Source: Thermohalobaculum sp963700775
GTDB taxonomy: Bacteria > Pseudomonadota > Alphaproteobacteria > Rhodobacterales > Rhodobacteraceae
Length of the DNA: 64,000 nucleotides
Direction: 5' to 3'
Assembly: GCA_963700775.1 (NCBI GenBank)
Contig: CAVOYU010000010.1
Location: 110,753-174,752, forward strand
In this document: positions 42,996-52,050 of the stretch, in pieces
Position numbering within the stretch: the first letter of the stretch is position 1
How the letters are laid out: every line of letters starts with the position of its first letter
Program-made: the position numbers and the translations under genes
The notes under the pieces: model-generated
Database searches by the model: none
What the model was told of the DNA's origin: nothing
What the model saw: the letters and a program-made list of their open reading frames with translations, nothing else

Positions 42996-44729
42996 TCACG
43001 CGAGGCCGAGGGCGATACGCTGGTCCTTCCAGCGGGCCGGCAACTCATCGATCCGCTTGAGGGTGGTCACCGTCAGCCCGACCGGTTGCCGCCCCTCGAC
43101 GATCGCGGTGACGATGTCGGGGGCAAGGAAGGCAAGCGGCAACGTTCGTGCCACGTGCCGATGGTCGAGATCGAGGTCGCGGGCGAGCGCCCGGATCGAG
43201 GGGAAGGTGCCGTCGCGCAGCTTCTGCATCCAGTCATGGGCATCGGCGAGGAGCCGGACGAGCGCCGGGTCTGGCTGGGCGCGCTCGACCTCGCCCAGCA
43301 CCAGCTTCGTCTCGACCCCGCGCTTGCGCAGCAGGAGCGGTCGCGTCGTGGTGATGCGTTGCGCATCGCCGTCCGGATCGACCGGGGATCCGATTTCCCC
43401 GGCCAGCGCAGTGCGCCCGACCGAGAGGGTCAATGCGTCCTCGGCGATCTCGATCCTGGCCTCGAGCCGCATGAGCAGGTCGCGGAACGACGATCCGTCC
43501 GACATCACCCACCTGGACGGCCAGAGCGCATCGATCCGCGCCCGCAGGTGCTCGTGTTCGGCGGCCGAGCCGGCACCTGGCGAGATTAGGCCCGAGCAGC
43601 TCTCGCTCGCGAAGCAGCTCGGTCAGCGCCTCCCGCACCGCCCGCTCGACCGGCTCGGCCGGCAGCCGCCAGGCATCCGGGTGATCGGCAGCGAGCCCGG
43701 TCATGAGCCGGTTCGAGATGTAGTAGCGGTAGCGGATCCGGGCCGGCCCCTTGGAGGCGTGGCTCGGGGTAAGCGGCCGGCCGGCCGCATCGAACAGCAT
43801 CCCGGCGAGAGGGCTCGCGGTCACGGCATGCTGCGAGAGGCGCCGGGCGGTCCTCTGGCGATCGAGGCGCTGCTGCACCGCCTCCCAGCTCTCCCGGGTC
43901 GACGATCGGCGCATGCTGGCCGGGGAAGCGTTCGCCCTTGTGCTGCACCTCGCCGATATAGAGCGGGTTGCGCAGGAGGACGACCAGGGCGCCGCGGGTA
44001 AACGGCCGACGCCCGATCTGCCGGCCGGTCCGGGTCGTGCGCGTCTTCGAGACGATGCCTGCGCGATCGAGCTCGGTCTTCAGGGGCCGGATCGACCCGA
44101 GCGCGAGATAGCGATCGTAGATCTGGCGCACCGTCTCGGCCTCCGTCTCGTTGACCACGAGCTTGCGGTCGATCGCGTCGTAGCCGAGCGGGACGGGGCC
44201 GCCCATCCACATGCCGCGCTGCTTCGAGGCGGCGATCTTGTCGCGGATCCGCTCGGCCGTCACCTCGCGCTCGAACTGGGCGAAGGAGAGCAGCATGTTG
44301 AGGGTGAGCCGCCCCATCGAGGTCGAGGTGTTGAAGTGCTGGGTGACCGAGACGAAGGAGGCCCCGGCCTCGTCGAAGGTCTCGACGAGCTTGGCGAAGT
44401 CGGCGAGTGAGCGGGTGAGCCGGTCGACCTTGTAGACGACGACGATGTCGACCCGGCCGTCCCGGATGTCGGCGAGGAGCCGCTGCAGGGCCGGCCGCTC
44501 GAGCGTGCCACCCGAGAGGCCGCCGTCGTCGTAGGAGTCCGGGGACCAGCACCCAGCCCTCGGACTTCTGGCTCCGGATGAAGGCCTCGCAGGCCTCGCG
44601 CTGGGCATCGAGCGAGTTGAAGTCCTGCTCGAGCCCCTCCTCGGTCGACTTCCGGGTGTAGATCGCGCAGCGCAGCTGCCCCGCATGACCAGCAGACCCA
44701 CCGGCTCTCGCCGCCTCACGCCGCGCCAT
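42996..44729 (-). pseudogene. Large serine recombinase, frameshifted
   Basis: One resolvase/invertase-type recombinase in pieces. The N terminus (ATG 44729) has LRCAIYTRKSTEEGLEQDF with the catalytic Ser region and AQREACEAFI. After a shift near 44540 come DSYDDGGLSGGTLERPALQ, VYKVDRLTRSLADFAKLVE and FEREVTAERIRDKIAASK. After a shift near 43895 come AVQQRLDRQRTARRLS and the zinc-ribbon-like RIRYRYYISNRL. After another near 43590 the C-terminal helical part (LARDLDLDHRHVARTL) runs to 42996. At least three indels. It would catalyse site-specific integration or excision of the element. Confidence 0.82.
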
Positions 44730-45214
44730 CGCCGCCTCCCCGAAGCCCGAAGAAGGCCGGGCCGTTCCGACTCGTGCCCGTGATCGCCCGGGCTATCGCC
44801 TGAGAGCGAGCGCCAGCGCTGTCCCTCGAAGACGAAGCGCCCGTCTGCCTCGACCTCGACCCGCCAGGTGCGTCCCCCCCAGTCGCGCAGGAGCGTGGCG
44901 CCAGGCTTGAGGCGGATCGAGGTGGGCGCAAGCCCCCTGCCCTTCGCTCCGGCAACGTCCCTCTGCCCGAGCCGCCGGACCACTGCCGGGCTGAGCCCGC
45001 CGAGCGCACGGGTCTGCAGGTAATGAGCAAGGGCGAGGAGCCGGAGCCGAGGCGGTAGAGCCGGGGTTGGGGGCGCGCCGAAGTGGGCCTCCCACGCGGT
45101 GGCCAGGCCCTCGCCATCGAGGGCCTCGAGGCGAGCGAGCTCCGCGTCGAGGGTGGCGAGGCCACGGCGCGTCCTCGCGCCGCGACCTCTGTCCGTTCCA
45201 GCCTCAGGCCGCAT
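44716..45214 (-). pseudogene. DUF2924 domain protein, one frameshift
   Basis: About 165 residues, with TLDAELARLEALDGEGLATA, FGAPPTPALPPRLRLLALAH, LQTRALGGLSPAVVRRLG and LKPGATLLRDWGGRTWRVEV. It reaches FEGQRWRSLS, then a one-base shift near 44815 continues as AIARAITGTSRNGPAFFGL to the stop at 44716. DUF2924 proteins are regularly encoded directly before this type of recombinase and probably bind DNA or assist it; their function is unknown. It overlaps the recombinase start by 14 nt and the DUF3489 stop by 11 nt. Confidence 0.8.
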
Positions 45215-45779
45215 CGCCCGCCCCGATCGCCTGGCGGCTTGCCCGGTAGACCGTCACGCCGCGTGCGTCCCGGTCGCGTGTCACCGCGTAGCCCTTCTTG
45301 CGCAGCCCGGTCAGCGCCGCCCGGACCGTATGCACCTGCCAGCCGAGGGCGTGGACAAGATCGTCGAGGCTCGCCCCACAGGGCCGGCTCAGGCATTCGA
45401 CGAGCCGCGCCTGCTTGGTGCCGGGCTTGATCGCGGCGACACCGGGGCTTGCCGCCTGCGCCGCGGCCGCATGCGCGCCGGCCGGATCGTCCCTCTGGTG
45501 CTCCGGCTCCGGATCGAGGCCGAGCGCCGCGCGCCCGGCCGGGGCGATCCTGAGCGCGATGCCCCGCGCATCGTCATCCTGCCGCCAGGCCTGGTCGGGG
45601 ATTGCGGCAGGGCATTCCTCGACGAGCGCGAGGCGCAGGAGCTTTGCGAGCGCCTTCTCGAGCGTCTTGCCGCGGGCGCGCACGGTCTCGGGTGGCGGCA
45701 GAACCATGCCATCGGCACGCTGCGCGGCGGCGGAGAGCAGGACGAGGTCGAGGTCGGTGAGCTTGGGGGACTTGGTCAT
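45204..45779 (-). CDS. DUF3489 domain protein
   Basis: A 191-residue protein. The N-terminal half is TKSPKLTDLDLVLLSAAAQR-like; the C-terminal half is a winged-helix-like DUF3489 segment (KQARLVECLSRPCGASLDD, HTVRAALTGLRKKGYAVTRD, GVTVYRASRQA). The fold suggests a small DNA-binding or regulatory protein. It is intact and overlaps the DUF2924 start, so the three genes are translationally linked as in other alphaproteobacterial elements. Confidence 0.82.
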   Translation of the reverse strand: MTKSPKLTDLDLVLLSAAAQRADGMVLPPPETVRARGKTLEKALAKLLRLALVEECPAAIPDQAWRQDDDARGIALRIAPAGRAALGLDPEPEHQRDDPAGAHAAAAQAASPGVAAIKPGTKQARLVECLSRPCGASLDDLVHALGWQVHTVRAALTGLRKKGYAVTRDRDARGVTVYRASRQAIGAGDAA

Positions 45780-46014
45780 CAGGTGGTCTCCTGTACCGGG
45801 GCCGCGCGCCGATCGCGCGGCCTCCCACCACCTGAAGCCGGGCCACCGGCCCGGTTATGCCTGGCAGGCGGGTCGGCCCCGCCAGTGTCGTCTCGCGAAC
45901 AGGAACGCTTGCTTCGCTGGGGAAGTCCAGTCGGAAGATTCGCCCCGGTGCACTCTCCCCGGGCGCGCTCTTCCTGAGCGCGCCCTCGGCTCGGCGCTGA
46001 ATCCGCCACGCAGA
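45780..46014. other. Gap between terminase and DUF3489
   Basis: About 235 nt without a gene. It contains the strong hairpin at 45961-45985 (listed separately) just downstream of the terminase stop. The rest would carry the promoter and ribosome site for DUF3489 reading leftward; no clear -35/-10 pair is visible. Confidence 0.4.
45961..45985 (-). terminator. Hairpin downstream of terminase gene
   Basis: A perfect 10-bp stem GGGCGCGCTC (45961-45970) and GAGCGCGCCC (45976-45985) with loop TTCCT, 30 nt past the terminase stop in the direction of transcription. There is no T-run; the stem is the strongest in this region. Confidence 0.55.
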
Positions 46015-47469
46015 TTACCGTCGGCGCCGCCCTCGTTCGGAGCGGGGTCGCCCGAGCGGGCGCCCGGTGACAGGGTCGCGGTTCACGAAGTCGCGGCCAC
46101 GGAACTGCACCCATTCGAGGAACTGGGTCACGCTGTCGACCTGGTCGTCGTACCTGCCATTCGGGAAGACGAAGAGCTCGCGCCGGAACGCCTCGAACCA
46201 GGGCGCCTTGGTCGGGAAGACGACCCGGTCGGATTGCAGGATGTCGGTCTGGGCGAAGAATTGCTCCTCCTTCGAGCCCCTGACCTTTTTCGTGAAGAAC
46301 TCATAGTTGCCTTCGGCGCGCAGCTGCTGGACCAGTGCGGGCCCGCTACTCGTGTCCTCGATCAGGATCATGTCGGCGCGCCAATGATCCCGCAGGCTGA
46401 GCGCCCGGGCCTTCAGGGCGGGAAAGTCGAGCCGGGCGCGGGAGACATCGAGCAGGTACCAGCGATCCTTCCAGCCCCAAGTGGTGCAGACCGAGAAGTC
46501 GCAGTTCGGCGTGTCCTTTACCGCGGTGTCCCAGCTCTGCACGACCCAGAGGATCTCCTCACGCTTGGGTGGGTGATCGACGAGCGTCATGCGCTCGAGC
46601 GCCAGATGCTCGCTCATGCCGGGCACCGCATCCTGCTGGTACTGGGCCGAGTAGGCATAGGAGCCGATCTCCCGCCGAATCCGGTCGAGCGCCTCCTTTG
46701 GCTCGCGTGCCGGGTTGAGCAGATCGCCAATCCGTCGCAGATGCCTGCGTCCGCCGTAGAGATCGAGCCGCTGCTCCTGCTCGGCGCTTGCGGGGAGGTT
46801 CAGATGGGTGAAGCTCCCCTTCTCGATCAGGTACCCCGCGAAGTCGTCCTCGTGGAGCCGCTGCTGGATGGCGATGATCCGGCCCCGCTGCTTGTCGTCG
46901 AGCCGGGAGAACAGCGTCTGTTCGTAGTATTCGCGCACCTCCTCGCGCTTGCGCTCCGAGCGGGCGTCCTGCGCCTTCATGAGATCATCGATGATGATGA
47001 GATCGGCGCCGAACCCGGTGACGGCCCCTCCGAGCGAGACGGCCTTGCGGCCACCGCCGCTCGTCGTCCGCATCTCGTCGGTCCGGTTCGCGCGCGGATC
47101 GACGCATGTCCCTGTAAACAGCTGCCGGTACATGTCGCTCTCGATCACCGCCCGGAAGTCCGCGGCGTGCCGGCGCGCGAGATCGTCGCCATAGCTCGCA
47201 ACGATGATCTTGAGGCCGGGGTCATGCCCGAGGAGCCAGGCCGGCAGCGCCACCGAGGCGCAGACCGATTTTAGGTATCGAGGCGGCACGGTGATCAGCA
47301 GCCGCTGATCGCGGCCCTCGCCGACCTCCTGGAGCCGAAAGCACATCGCTTCGAGATAGGGGGCCTTCGACGAGCTCCCTGCCCGGATGCAGGATCCGGA
47401 ACACCTCGGCCAGGAAAAAGTAGAAGTTCTGTCGCCGCAGGCTTCGGCGCGCGCTCTTTCAGTGCTCAT
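46015..47469 (-). pseudogene. Phage large terminase, two compensating frameshifts near N terminus
   Basis: About 484 residues of a terminase ATPase-nuclease. Visible are a modified Walker A region VPPRYLKSVCASVAL, Walker B DLIIIDDLMKAQD, the coupling motif IIAIQQRLHEDDFAG, and the RNase H-like nuclease acidic residues in VQSWDTAVKD, LIEDTSSGPALVQ and YDDQVDSVTQFLEW. From ATG 47469 (GAGGAG site) the first codons run in frame; then a shift at a CGCGCGC run gives RRQNFYFFLAEVFRILHPGR in another frame. A second shift at a GGCCCCC run (about 47368) returns to the main frame at YLEAMCFRLQEVGE. It packages DNA in phages and gene-transfer agents. The paired shifts look like homopolymer errors. Confidence 0.85.
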
Positions 47470-47896
47470 CGTCTCGCTCCTCGTCATTGGGGTTCGTGCT
47501 CTCGCGGACCATCGCCGCGAACTCTGCAAGCATCTCGGCATCGTGCTTCTGGTCGTAAGCAGGCATGTCGTTGGCAGTGTCTGCACCCGCAGCCGATGCC
47601 GCCTGAAGCATCGGCATCAGCTTCGAGATCTGGCTGAAGGCACGCAGATCTCCGTCGAGAGATTTGCGCAGGAGCCCTAGGAACATTGCCTGGATTGCCG
47701 GCACCTTGCGCTTGCGTCCGTTCTCGGTGATTGGGACCAATCGGTAGAGCGTCTCCTCGAGGATGGTGTGGACGTTCTTGCGGCCCCTGGGTCGGCCCTT
47801 CGGGTTACCGGATTGGCCGGGCTTGAAACGTGTCTGCTTCGGCGGCCGGCCGAAGCCGACCTCGTAGTTCTCGGAATTGTTGCCTCGCTCAGACAT
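47459..47896 (-). CDS. DUF5681 domain protein
   Basis: A 145-residue protein starting at ATG 47896 (MSERGNNSENYEVGFG). It carries the DUF5681 core VGFGRPPKQTRFKPGQSGNP then KGRPRGRKNVHTILEE. DUF5681 genes commonly sit just upstream of phage-type terminases and have been viewed as possible small-terminase or packaging partners; that is inference. Its stop overlaps the terminase start by 11 nt, and its own start overlaps the methyltransferase stop by 8 nt. Confidence 0.85.
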   Translation of the reverse strand: MSERGNNSENYEVGFGRPPKQTRFKPGQSGNPKGRPRGRKNVHTILEETLYRLVPITENGRKRKVPAIQAMFLGLLRKSLDGDLRAFSQISKLMPMLQAASAAGADTANDMPAYDQKHDAEMLAEFAAMVRESTNPNDEERDDEH

Positions 47897-49355
47897 GGCC
47901 CGCCTCCTTCGTTTCGGCGGCGTCGGCTTGCGCCTTCGTCCACACCTGTTCACGCTCCGCGAATCTCTGCCCGGTCTCCCCGTGGACCGCCACCTTGCCG
48001 GTCAATGCCTGCCAGCGCCGGATGGCGACGTCGACGTAAGCCGGGTCGAGCTCGATAGCCCGGGCGCGCCGGGCGGTCTTCTCGGCCGCGAGCACGGTCG
48101 TGCCCGACCCGAGGAAGGCATCGAGCACGATCTCGCCCCGGCGCGAGCAGTCCTTGATCGCGTCGGCGACGAGGGAGGTCGGCTTCACCGTCGGATGGGC
48201 GGCGAGGTCGGCGTCCCGGCCCTTCCGGAACGTGTTGACGCCGGCATAGTCCCAGACATTGGTCCGGTAGCGTCCGTGCCGTCCGAGTTCGACCGTGTTA
48301 ACGTGCGGCGCCGTCCCCGACTTGAACACGCAGACGAGCTCGTGCTTCGACCGGTAGAGGCTCCCCATCCCGGCATTCGACTTGTTCCAGACGCAGAGGT
48401 TCTGGAGCCCGAGCCCGGCATTCTCGCCTGCAGTCAGGAGTTCGAGGAGATGGCGCCAGTCCATGCAGGCGTAGAGGAGCGCGCCGTCGACCGCGACGGC
48501 CGCCATGTTCGCGAGCACCTTCTGGAGGAACTCGGTGAACTGCAGGCGGGACATCTCGCCGACACCCATGGCAAACTCGCGGTGCTTCACGGCGCCGAGC
48601 CCGCAGACATGGCCGTCGACGGGGACGTTGTAGGGCGGGTCGGTGAAGACGAGCCGCGCCCGGTCCTTGCCCATGAGGCGGACGTAGCTCAGAGGATCGA
48701 GCGCATCGCCGCAGAGGACCCGGTGCTCGCCGAGGATCCAGAGATCTCCAGGCGCGCTAACCGCCGGACCGCCGATGGCCACGTCGAGCGTCGCATCCGC
48801 GGGAGCGAGCGCATCCATTTTGGTCTCGCCCTCGATCAGGATGTCGATCTCGGCGGTCTCGAAGCCGATGACGCCGATGTCGAAGTCGAGGCCCTCGGTG
48901 AGATCGATCTCGACGAGCGCGCCGAGCTCGATCCGGAGCATCTCCTCGTCCCAGCCCGCGAGCTCGGCGAGCCGGTTGTCGGCGATCACATAGGCCCGCT
49001 TCTCCGCGTCAGTGAGATGGTCGAGCCGAATCACCGGCACCGTCTCCAACCCGAGGCGCCGCGCCGCCGCGAGCCGGCCATGGCCGGCGACGACGCCCCC
49101 CTCGGCGTCGATCAGGATCGGGTTCACGAAGCCGAAGGTCCGGATCGAGGCGGCGATCCTGGCGATCTGCCGCTCCGAATGGGTGCGCGCGTTGTTGGCG
49201 TAGGGCGTGAGGTCCGAGACGGGGCGGTAGGTCACCGACAGCTCCGACAGGAGGTGCCGGCACGGCGGTTGCGGCGCCCGGCTCTTCGACCGGGCGCTGC
49301 GCGACTTTTCCGGGCGTGCCCGGTGCATTTGCGGGGGAGTGGACATCTGCTCCAT
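47889..49355 (-). CDS. ParB-domain DNA methyltransferase
   Basis: A 488-residue fusion. Residues about 35-160 are a ParB/Srx-type nuclease-like domain (SDLTPYANNARTHSERQIAR, GFVNPILIDAEGGVVAGHGR, EKRAYVIADNRLAELAGW). Residues about 200-470 are a beta-class DNA N4/N6-methyltransferase with motif IV FTDPPYNVPVDGH and motif I LDAFLGSGTTVLAAEKTAR. It is common in alphaproteobacterial prophage and GTA-like segments; no cognate restriction gene adjoins it. AAGGAG lies 6 nt before ATG 49355. Confidence 0.92.
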   Translation of the reverse strand: MEQMSTPPQMHRARPEKSRSARSKSRAPQPPCRHLLSELSVTYRPVSDLTPYANNARTHSERQIARIAASIRTFGFVNPILIDAEGGVVAGHGRLAAARRLGLETVPVIRLDHLTDAEKRAYVIADNRLAELAGWDEEMLRIELGALVEIDLTEGLDFDIGVIGFETAEIDILIEGETKMDALAPADATLDVAIGGPAVSAPGDLWILGEHRVLCGDALDPLSYVRLMGKDRARLVFTDPPYNVPVDGHVCGLGAVKHREFAMGVGEMSRLQFTEFLQKVLANMAAVAVDGALLYACMDWRHLLELLTAGENAGLGLQNLCVWNKSNAGMGSLYRSKHELVCVFKSGTAPHVNTVELGRHGRYRTNVWDYAGVNTFRKGRDADLAAHPTVKPTSLVADAIKDCSRRGEIVLDAFLGSGTTVLAAEKTARRARAIELDPAYVDVAIRRWQALTGKVAVHGETGQRFAEREQVWTKAQADAAETKEAGHV

Positions 49356-49744
49356 CTCGCGTCTCCTTGCATGAGCGCCTCGGCGCTCGGAGTTGAACGA
49401 TGGATCCGGAAGGGTTGAGGGAGATAGGACAGGTCCCACCCCGGGTCTTCCGGACCCGGTGTACCTCCCGAATTCCTCAAGTGAGTGATGCACTATGGCG
49501 CATCGTAGGATGACGCGAAGGTATCGGCACGGCGACATACGACTTGCCGACCCGATGCAGATGGGAACGGCTTCGCGCCGTGCAAGAGTAGGTTTGGAAA
49601 AAAGTTGCAGCCGGCATCATCTTGAATATCTACAGAGTCGATAAATACCGCCGCGCTGCTGGTGATTCAACTCTTGATTGTTTCAAACTCCGCTGAAACA
49701 GATCGTTTGTACATGCTGCGTACCAATCGTTAGTCACCGAAGGT
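49356..49744. other. Gap between methyltransferase and IS element
   Basis: About 390 nt. It includes a 7-bp hairpin CCGGGTC-TTCCG-GACCCGG (49441-49459) and, from about 49560, DNA clearly more AT-rich than the surroundings. No gene is supported on either strand. It probably contains the promoter of the methyltransferase operon and the left flank of the IS. Confidence 0.4.
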
Positions 49745-51068
49745 GTGAACCGCGCCGGGTTTGTCGGAGGCTCCAAGCCTTGAGAGGATGGAGCCATGAC
49801 AAGGAAGACACTGACGCGGTATTCACCGGAAGTGCGCGCGCGTGCCGTGCGGATGGTGCAGGAGCATCGAGGCGAGCATGCCTCGGAATGGGCGGCGCTC
49901 GGCTCGATCGCGGCGAAGATCGGGTGCACGGCGGAGACGTTGCGGGGCTGGGTCCGCCAGGCGGAGCGCGATCAGGGCCTCAGAGCGGGCACGACGAGCG
50001 AGGAGCGTGAACGTCTCAAGGTGCTGGAGCGGGAGAACCGTGAGTTGCGCCGGGCCAATGAGATCCTGCGCAAGGCCAGCGCGTATTTTGCCCAGGCGGA
50101 GCTCGACCGCCGGTCCAAGCCATGATCGCCTTCATCGATGATCATCGGGACGTCTACGGGGTCGAGCCGATCTGCCGCGTGCTGCCGATCGCCCCGTCGA
50201 CGTACTACCTCCATGTCGCCCGCCGGGTCGATCCCGGGCGGGCCTCGGCCCGGGCGCGGCGCGACGCAGTGTTGCGCGAGGAGATCAAGCGGGTGTGGGA
50301 GGAGAACTTCCGGGTCTACGGGGTCCGCAAGATGTGGCGACAGCTGAAGCGGGAGGGCGTCGAGGTGGCGCGCTGCACGGTGGCCCGGCTGATGTCGGCA
50401 ATGGGCCTCGAGGGGGCGGTGCGCGGCAAGCCCGTGCGCACGACGGTCTCGGACAGCTCGGCCCCGTGCCCGCGCGACAAGGTGAACCGCCAGTTCCGGG
50501 CCCCGGCGCCGAACGTGCTCTGGGTGAGCGACTTCACCTACGTCTCGACCTGGGCCGGGTTCGTCTATGCCGCCTTCGTCATCGACGCCTTCGCCAACCG
50601 CATTGTCGGCTGGCGCGTGTCGCGCTCGGCGAAGACCGAGCTCGTGCTCGATGCCCTCGAACAGGCGCTCTGGGCCCGGCAGCCCGGGCGCCAGGGCGGG
50701 CTCGTGCACCACAGCGACCGCGGCGTGCAGTACCTCTCGATCCGCTACACCGAGCGCCTGGCCGAGGCCGGGATCGAGCCCTCGGTCGGCAGCGTCGGCG
50801 ACAGCTACGACAATGCGCTCGCCGAGACCATCAACGGCCTCTACAAGACCGAGGTGATCCATCGGCGCGGTCCCTGGCGGAGCCTGGAAGCCGTGGAACT
50901 CGCCACGCTCGAGTGGGTCGACTGGTTCAACAACCGCCGCCTCCTCGAGCCGATCGGCAACATCCCGCCGGCCGAAGCCGAGGCACGCTTCTATGCCCAA
51001 TCCCGAGAGCTCGCTATGGTGGCGTGCACTCAAACCAACCAGCCTCCGGGAAATCCGGCGCGGTTCAC
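49745..51068 (+). mobile_element. IS3-family insertion sequence
   Basis: About 1.32 kb bounded by imperfect inverted repeats. The left end is GTGAACCGCGCCGG from 49745 and the right end is its exact complement ending at 51068; beyond 14 bp the match continues imperfectly through a shared CGGAGGCT. It contains orfA and orfB overlapping by ATGA. The 3-4 bp flanks on the two sides differ, so no target duplication is visible. Confidence 0.85.
49796..50125 (+). CDS. IS3-family transposase OrfA
   Basis: A 109-residue protein with an N-terminal helix-turn-helix (TRYSPEVRARAVRMVQEH, SIAAKIGCTAETLRGWVRQA) and a C-terminal leucine-zipper-like stretch (RLKVLERENRELRRANEILR) used for multimerisation. 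It binds the IS ends. It overlaps orfB by 4 nt; no A6G slippery run is visible, so coupling may be by reinitiation or another slippage site. Confidence 0.92.
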   Translation: MTRKTLTRYSPEVRARAVRMVQEHRGEHASEWAALGSIAAKIGCTAETLRGWVRQAERDQGLRAGTTSEERERLKVLERENRELRRANEILRKASAYFAQAELDRRSKP

Positions 51069-51093
51069 CGGCGCGCTAAAATTTTTGGAATGA
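50122..51093 (+). CDS. IS3-family transposase OrfB (DDE)
   Basis: A 323-residue integrase-fold protein. It has the HTH_21 segment (YGVRKMWRQLKREGVEVARC) and rve core with the DDE acids in VLWVSDFTYVSTWAG, GLVHHSDRGVQYLSIRY and AETINGLYKTEVIH. The last eight or so codons run past the right inverted repeat, so the stop codon at 51091 is supplied by flanking DNA. Confidence 0.92.
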   Translation: MIAFIDDHRDVYGVEPICRVLPIAPSTYYLHVARRVDPGRASARARRDAVLREEIKRVWEENFRVYGVRKMWRQLKREGVEVARCTVARLMSAMGLEGAVRGKPVRTTVSDSSAPCPRDKVNRQFRAPAPNVLWVSDFTYVSTWAGFVYAAFVIDAFANRIVGWRVSRSAKTELVLDALEQALWARQPGRQGGLVHHSDRGVQYLSIRYTERLAEAGIEPSVGSVGDSYDNALAETINGLYKTEVIHRRGPWRSLEAVELATLEWVDWFNNRRLLEPIGNIPPAEAEARFYAQSRELAMVACTQTNQPPGNPARFTGALKFLE

Positions 51094-51282
51094 GTGCACC
51101 TGTGCCAGAATGATGACTAGGACGAAATGCAGGCGCTGCACAGCGAGGGCGGGCGTAGCGTAGTGCGCCGCCTCCTCGGAGCAGCCGAGGTGGTAATGTG
51201 CGCGAGCGAGGCGGCTCAGGAACAAATACGCCAGCGGATCGTTTGGGCTAAGCTGAGAGGTCGTCACCCCAGAATCTCCAAC
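51076..51282 (-). pseudogene. TPR-like gene remnant next to IS
   Basis: A short minus-strand frame reading LSPNDPLAYLFLSRLARAHY and HLGCSEEAAHYATPALAVQR. This resembles one tetratricopeptide repeat, as found after class III cyclase domains. It is cut at its 3' side by the IS right end (the last residues are IS-flank sequence) and has a stop just upstream. The DNA left of the IS does not continue it. Probably the relic of a larger TPR protein. Confidence 0.35.
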
Positions 51283-51498
51283 AGCTCAACGGACGTGACC
51301 AAGCTTGGCGCGCAACACGATTAACGTGTGTCAATCAGCGATGTTTCTAGCATTGCGAGAAATTTGACACTATAATGGTCATTCTTTCGCGGATGCACAC
51401 TGGATGGCGACTTATGGGCCGAGGGAGCCTCGTTTGGTCGCTTTGGCGCATACAGTAGGGGTTGGTAGGTTGAGTATTGGGCCCGTTTCCGGCGTCGC
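51283..51498. other. AT-richer gap before FecR gene
   Basis: With the adjacent remnant, about 430 nt separate the IS from the FecR gene. This half is AT-richer and has a small ACACG-ATTAA-CGTGT hairpin (51315-51329). It may hold the FecR-gene promoter; no convincing ribosome site precedes ATG 51499. Confidence 0.35.
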
Positions 51499-52050
51499 AT
51501 GCGGGTTTGGCAGATGGTGACACTCGTGCGACACAGCCTCGCTCTTTCAGCTTTTTTCTTTGCGGTCGTCGTTGCCGGAACGGCAATGGCAGCTTCGGAG
51601 GAAAGTGTTGGCGAAGCTTTGGCTGTCATAGATCAGGCTTCAACGAGCGGAGTGGTCGGGGAGCGCACGCTTGCTGTCGGCATGCAAGTTTATCTGCGCG
51701 AAAGGGTGAAGACGGATTCAGGTGGCCAAGCGCAGTTGCTCTTTGGCGACGGCACTCGCATGGTTGTTGGCCCGAACTCCGAAATGCTCCTCGACGAGTT
51801 TGTTTTCCGTGCGGGTGCGAAGGAAAATCAGTTTACGGTACGCGCTCTAAATGGGGCCTTTCGATTCATTACGGGCGAAGCTCAGAAGGACGCCTATTTG
51901 ATTTATACCCCATCTGCGACAATTGGCGTGCGCGGTACGATTTTTGATTTTTCCGTCACGCCGGGAGAGACCAATCTCCTGTTGCTGCATGGCGGTGCGA
52001 CAGTATGTGGCAACGATGGAAAATGCACACTGGCAGACGTGGATGATTGA
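51499..52050 (+). CDS. FecR-domain periplasmic protein
   Basis: A 183-residue exported protein. The signal peptide is at residues 8-31 (LALSAFFFAVVVAGTAMA). The FecR-type beta domain has LAVGMQVYLRERVKTDSGG, QAQLLFGDGTRMVVGPNSEM and TPSATIGVRGTIFDFSV. Stand-alone FecR proteins of this kind occur next to CHASE2-cyclase genes and are thought to act in the periplasm. It may end early: sequence after the stop in the same frame (52051-52170) looks like a lost C-terminal tail, so a further indel near 52045 is possible. Convergent with the cyclase. Confidence 0.82.
   Translation: MRVWQMVTLVRHSLALSAFFFAVVVAGTAMAASEESVGEALAVIDQASTSGVVGERTLAVGMQVYLRERVKTDSGGQAQLLFGDGTRMVVGPNSEMLLDEFVFRAGAKENQFTVRALNGAFRFITGEAQKDAYLIYTPSATIGVRGTIFDFSVTPGETNLLLLHGGATVCGNDGKCTLADVDD

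Larger units (their letters stand above)
42996..49355 (-). mobile_element. Phage-derived mobile segment (methyltransferase to recombinase)
   Basis: Six minus-strand genes in packed order: ParB/DNA methyltransferase, DUF5681, large terminase, DUF3489, DUF2924 and serine recombinase. The terminase and recombinase are phage-type, while head, tail and lysis genes are absent, so this is either a prophage remnant or a minimal element. Boundaries are functional only; no att repeats were found. It lies between tRNA-Val and an IS3-family element. Confidence 0.65.

Noticed and set aside
45204..45779. Toxin-antitoxin pair formed by the small genes in the mobile segment
   Set aside because: The two proteins match DUF3489 and DUF2924, which travel with recombinases, and carry no known toxin motif.
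49796..50125. Programmed -1 frameshift (A6G) between orfA and orfB
   Set aside because: No A6G or similar run is present at the overlap; orfB has its own ATG in an ATGA overlap.
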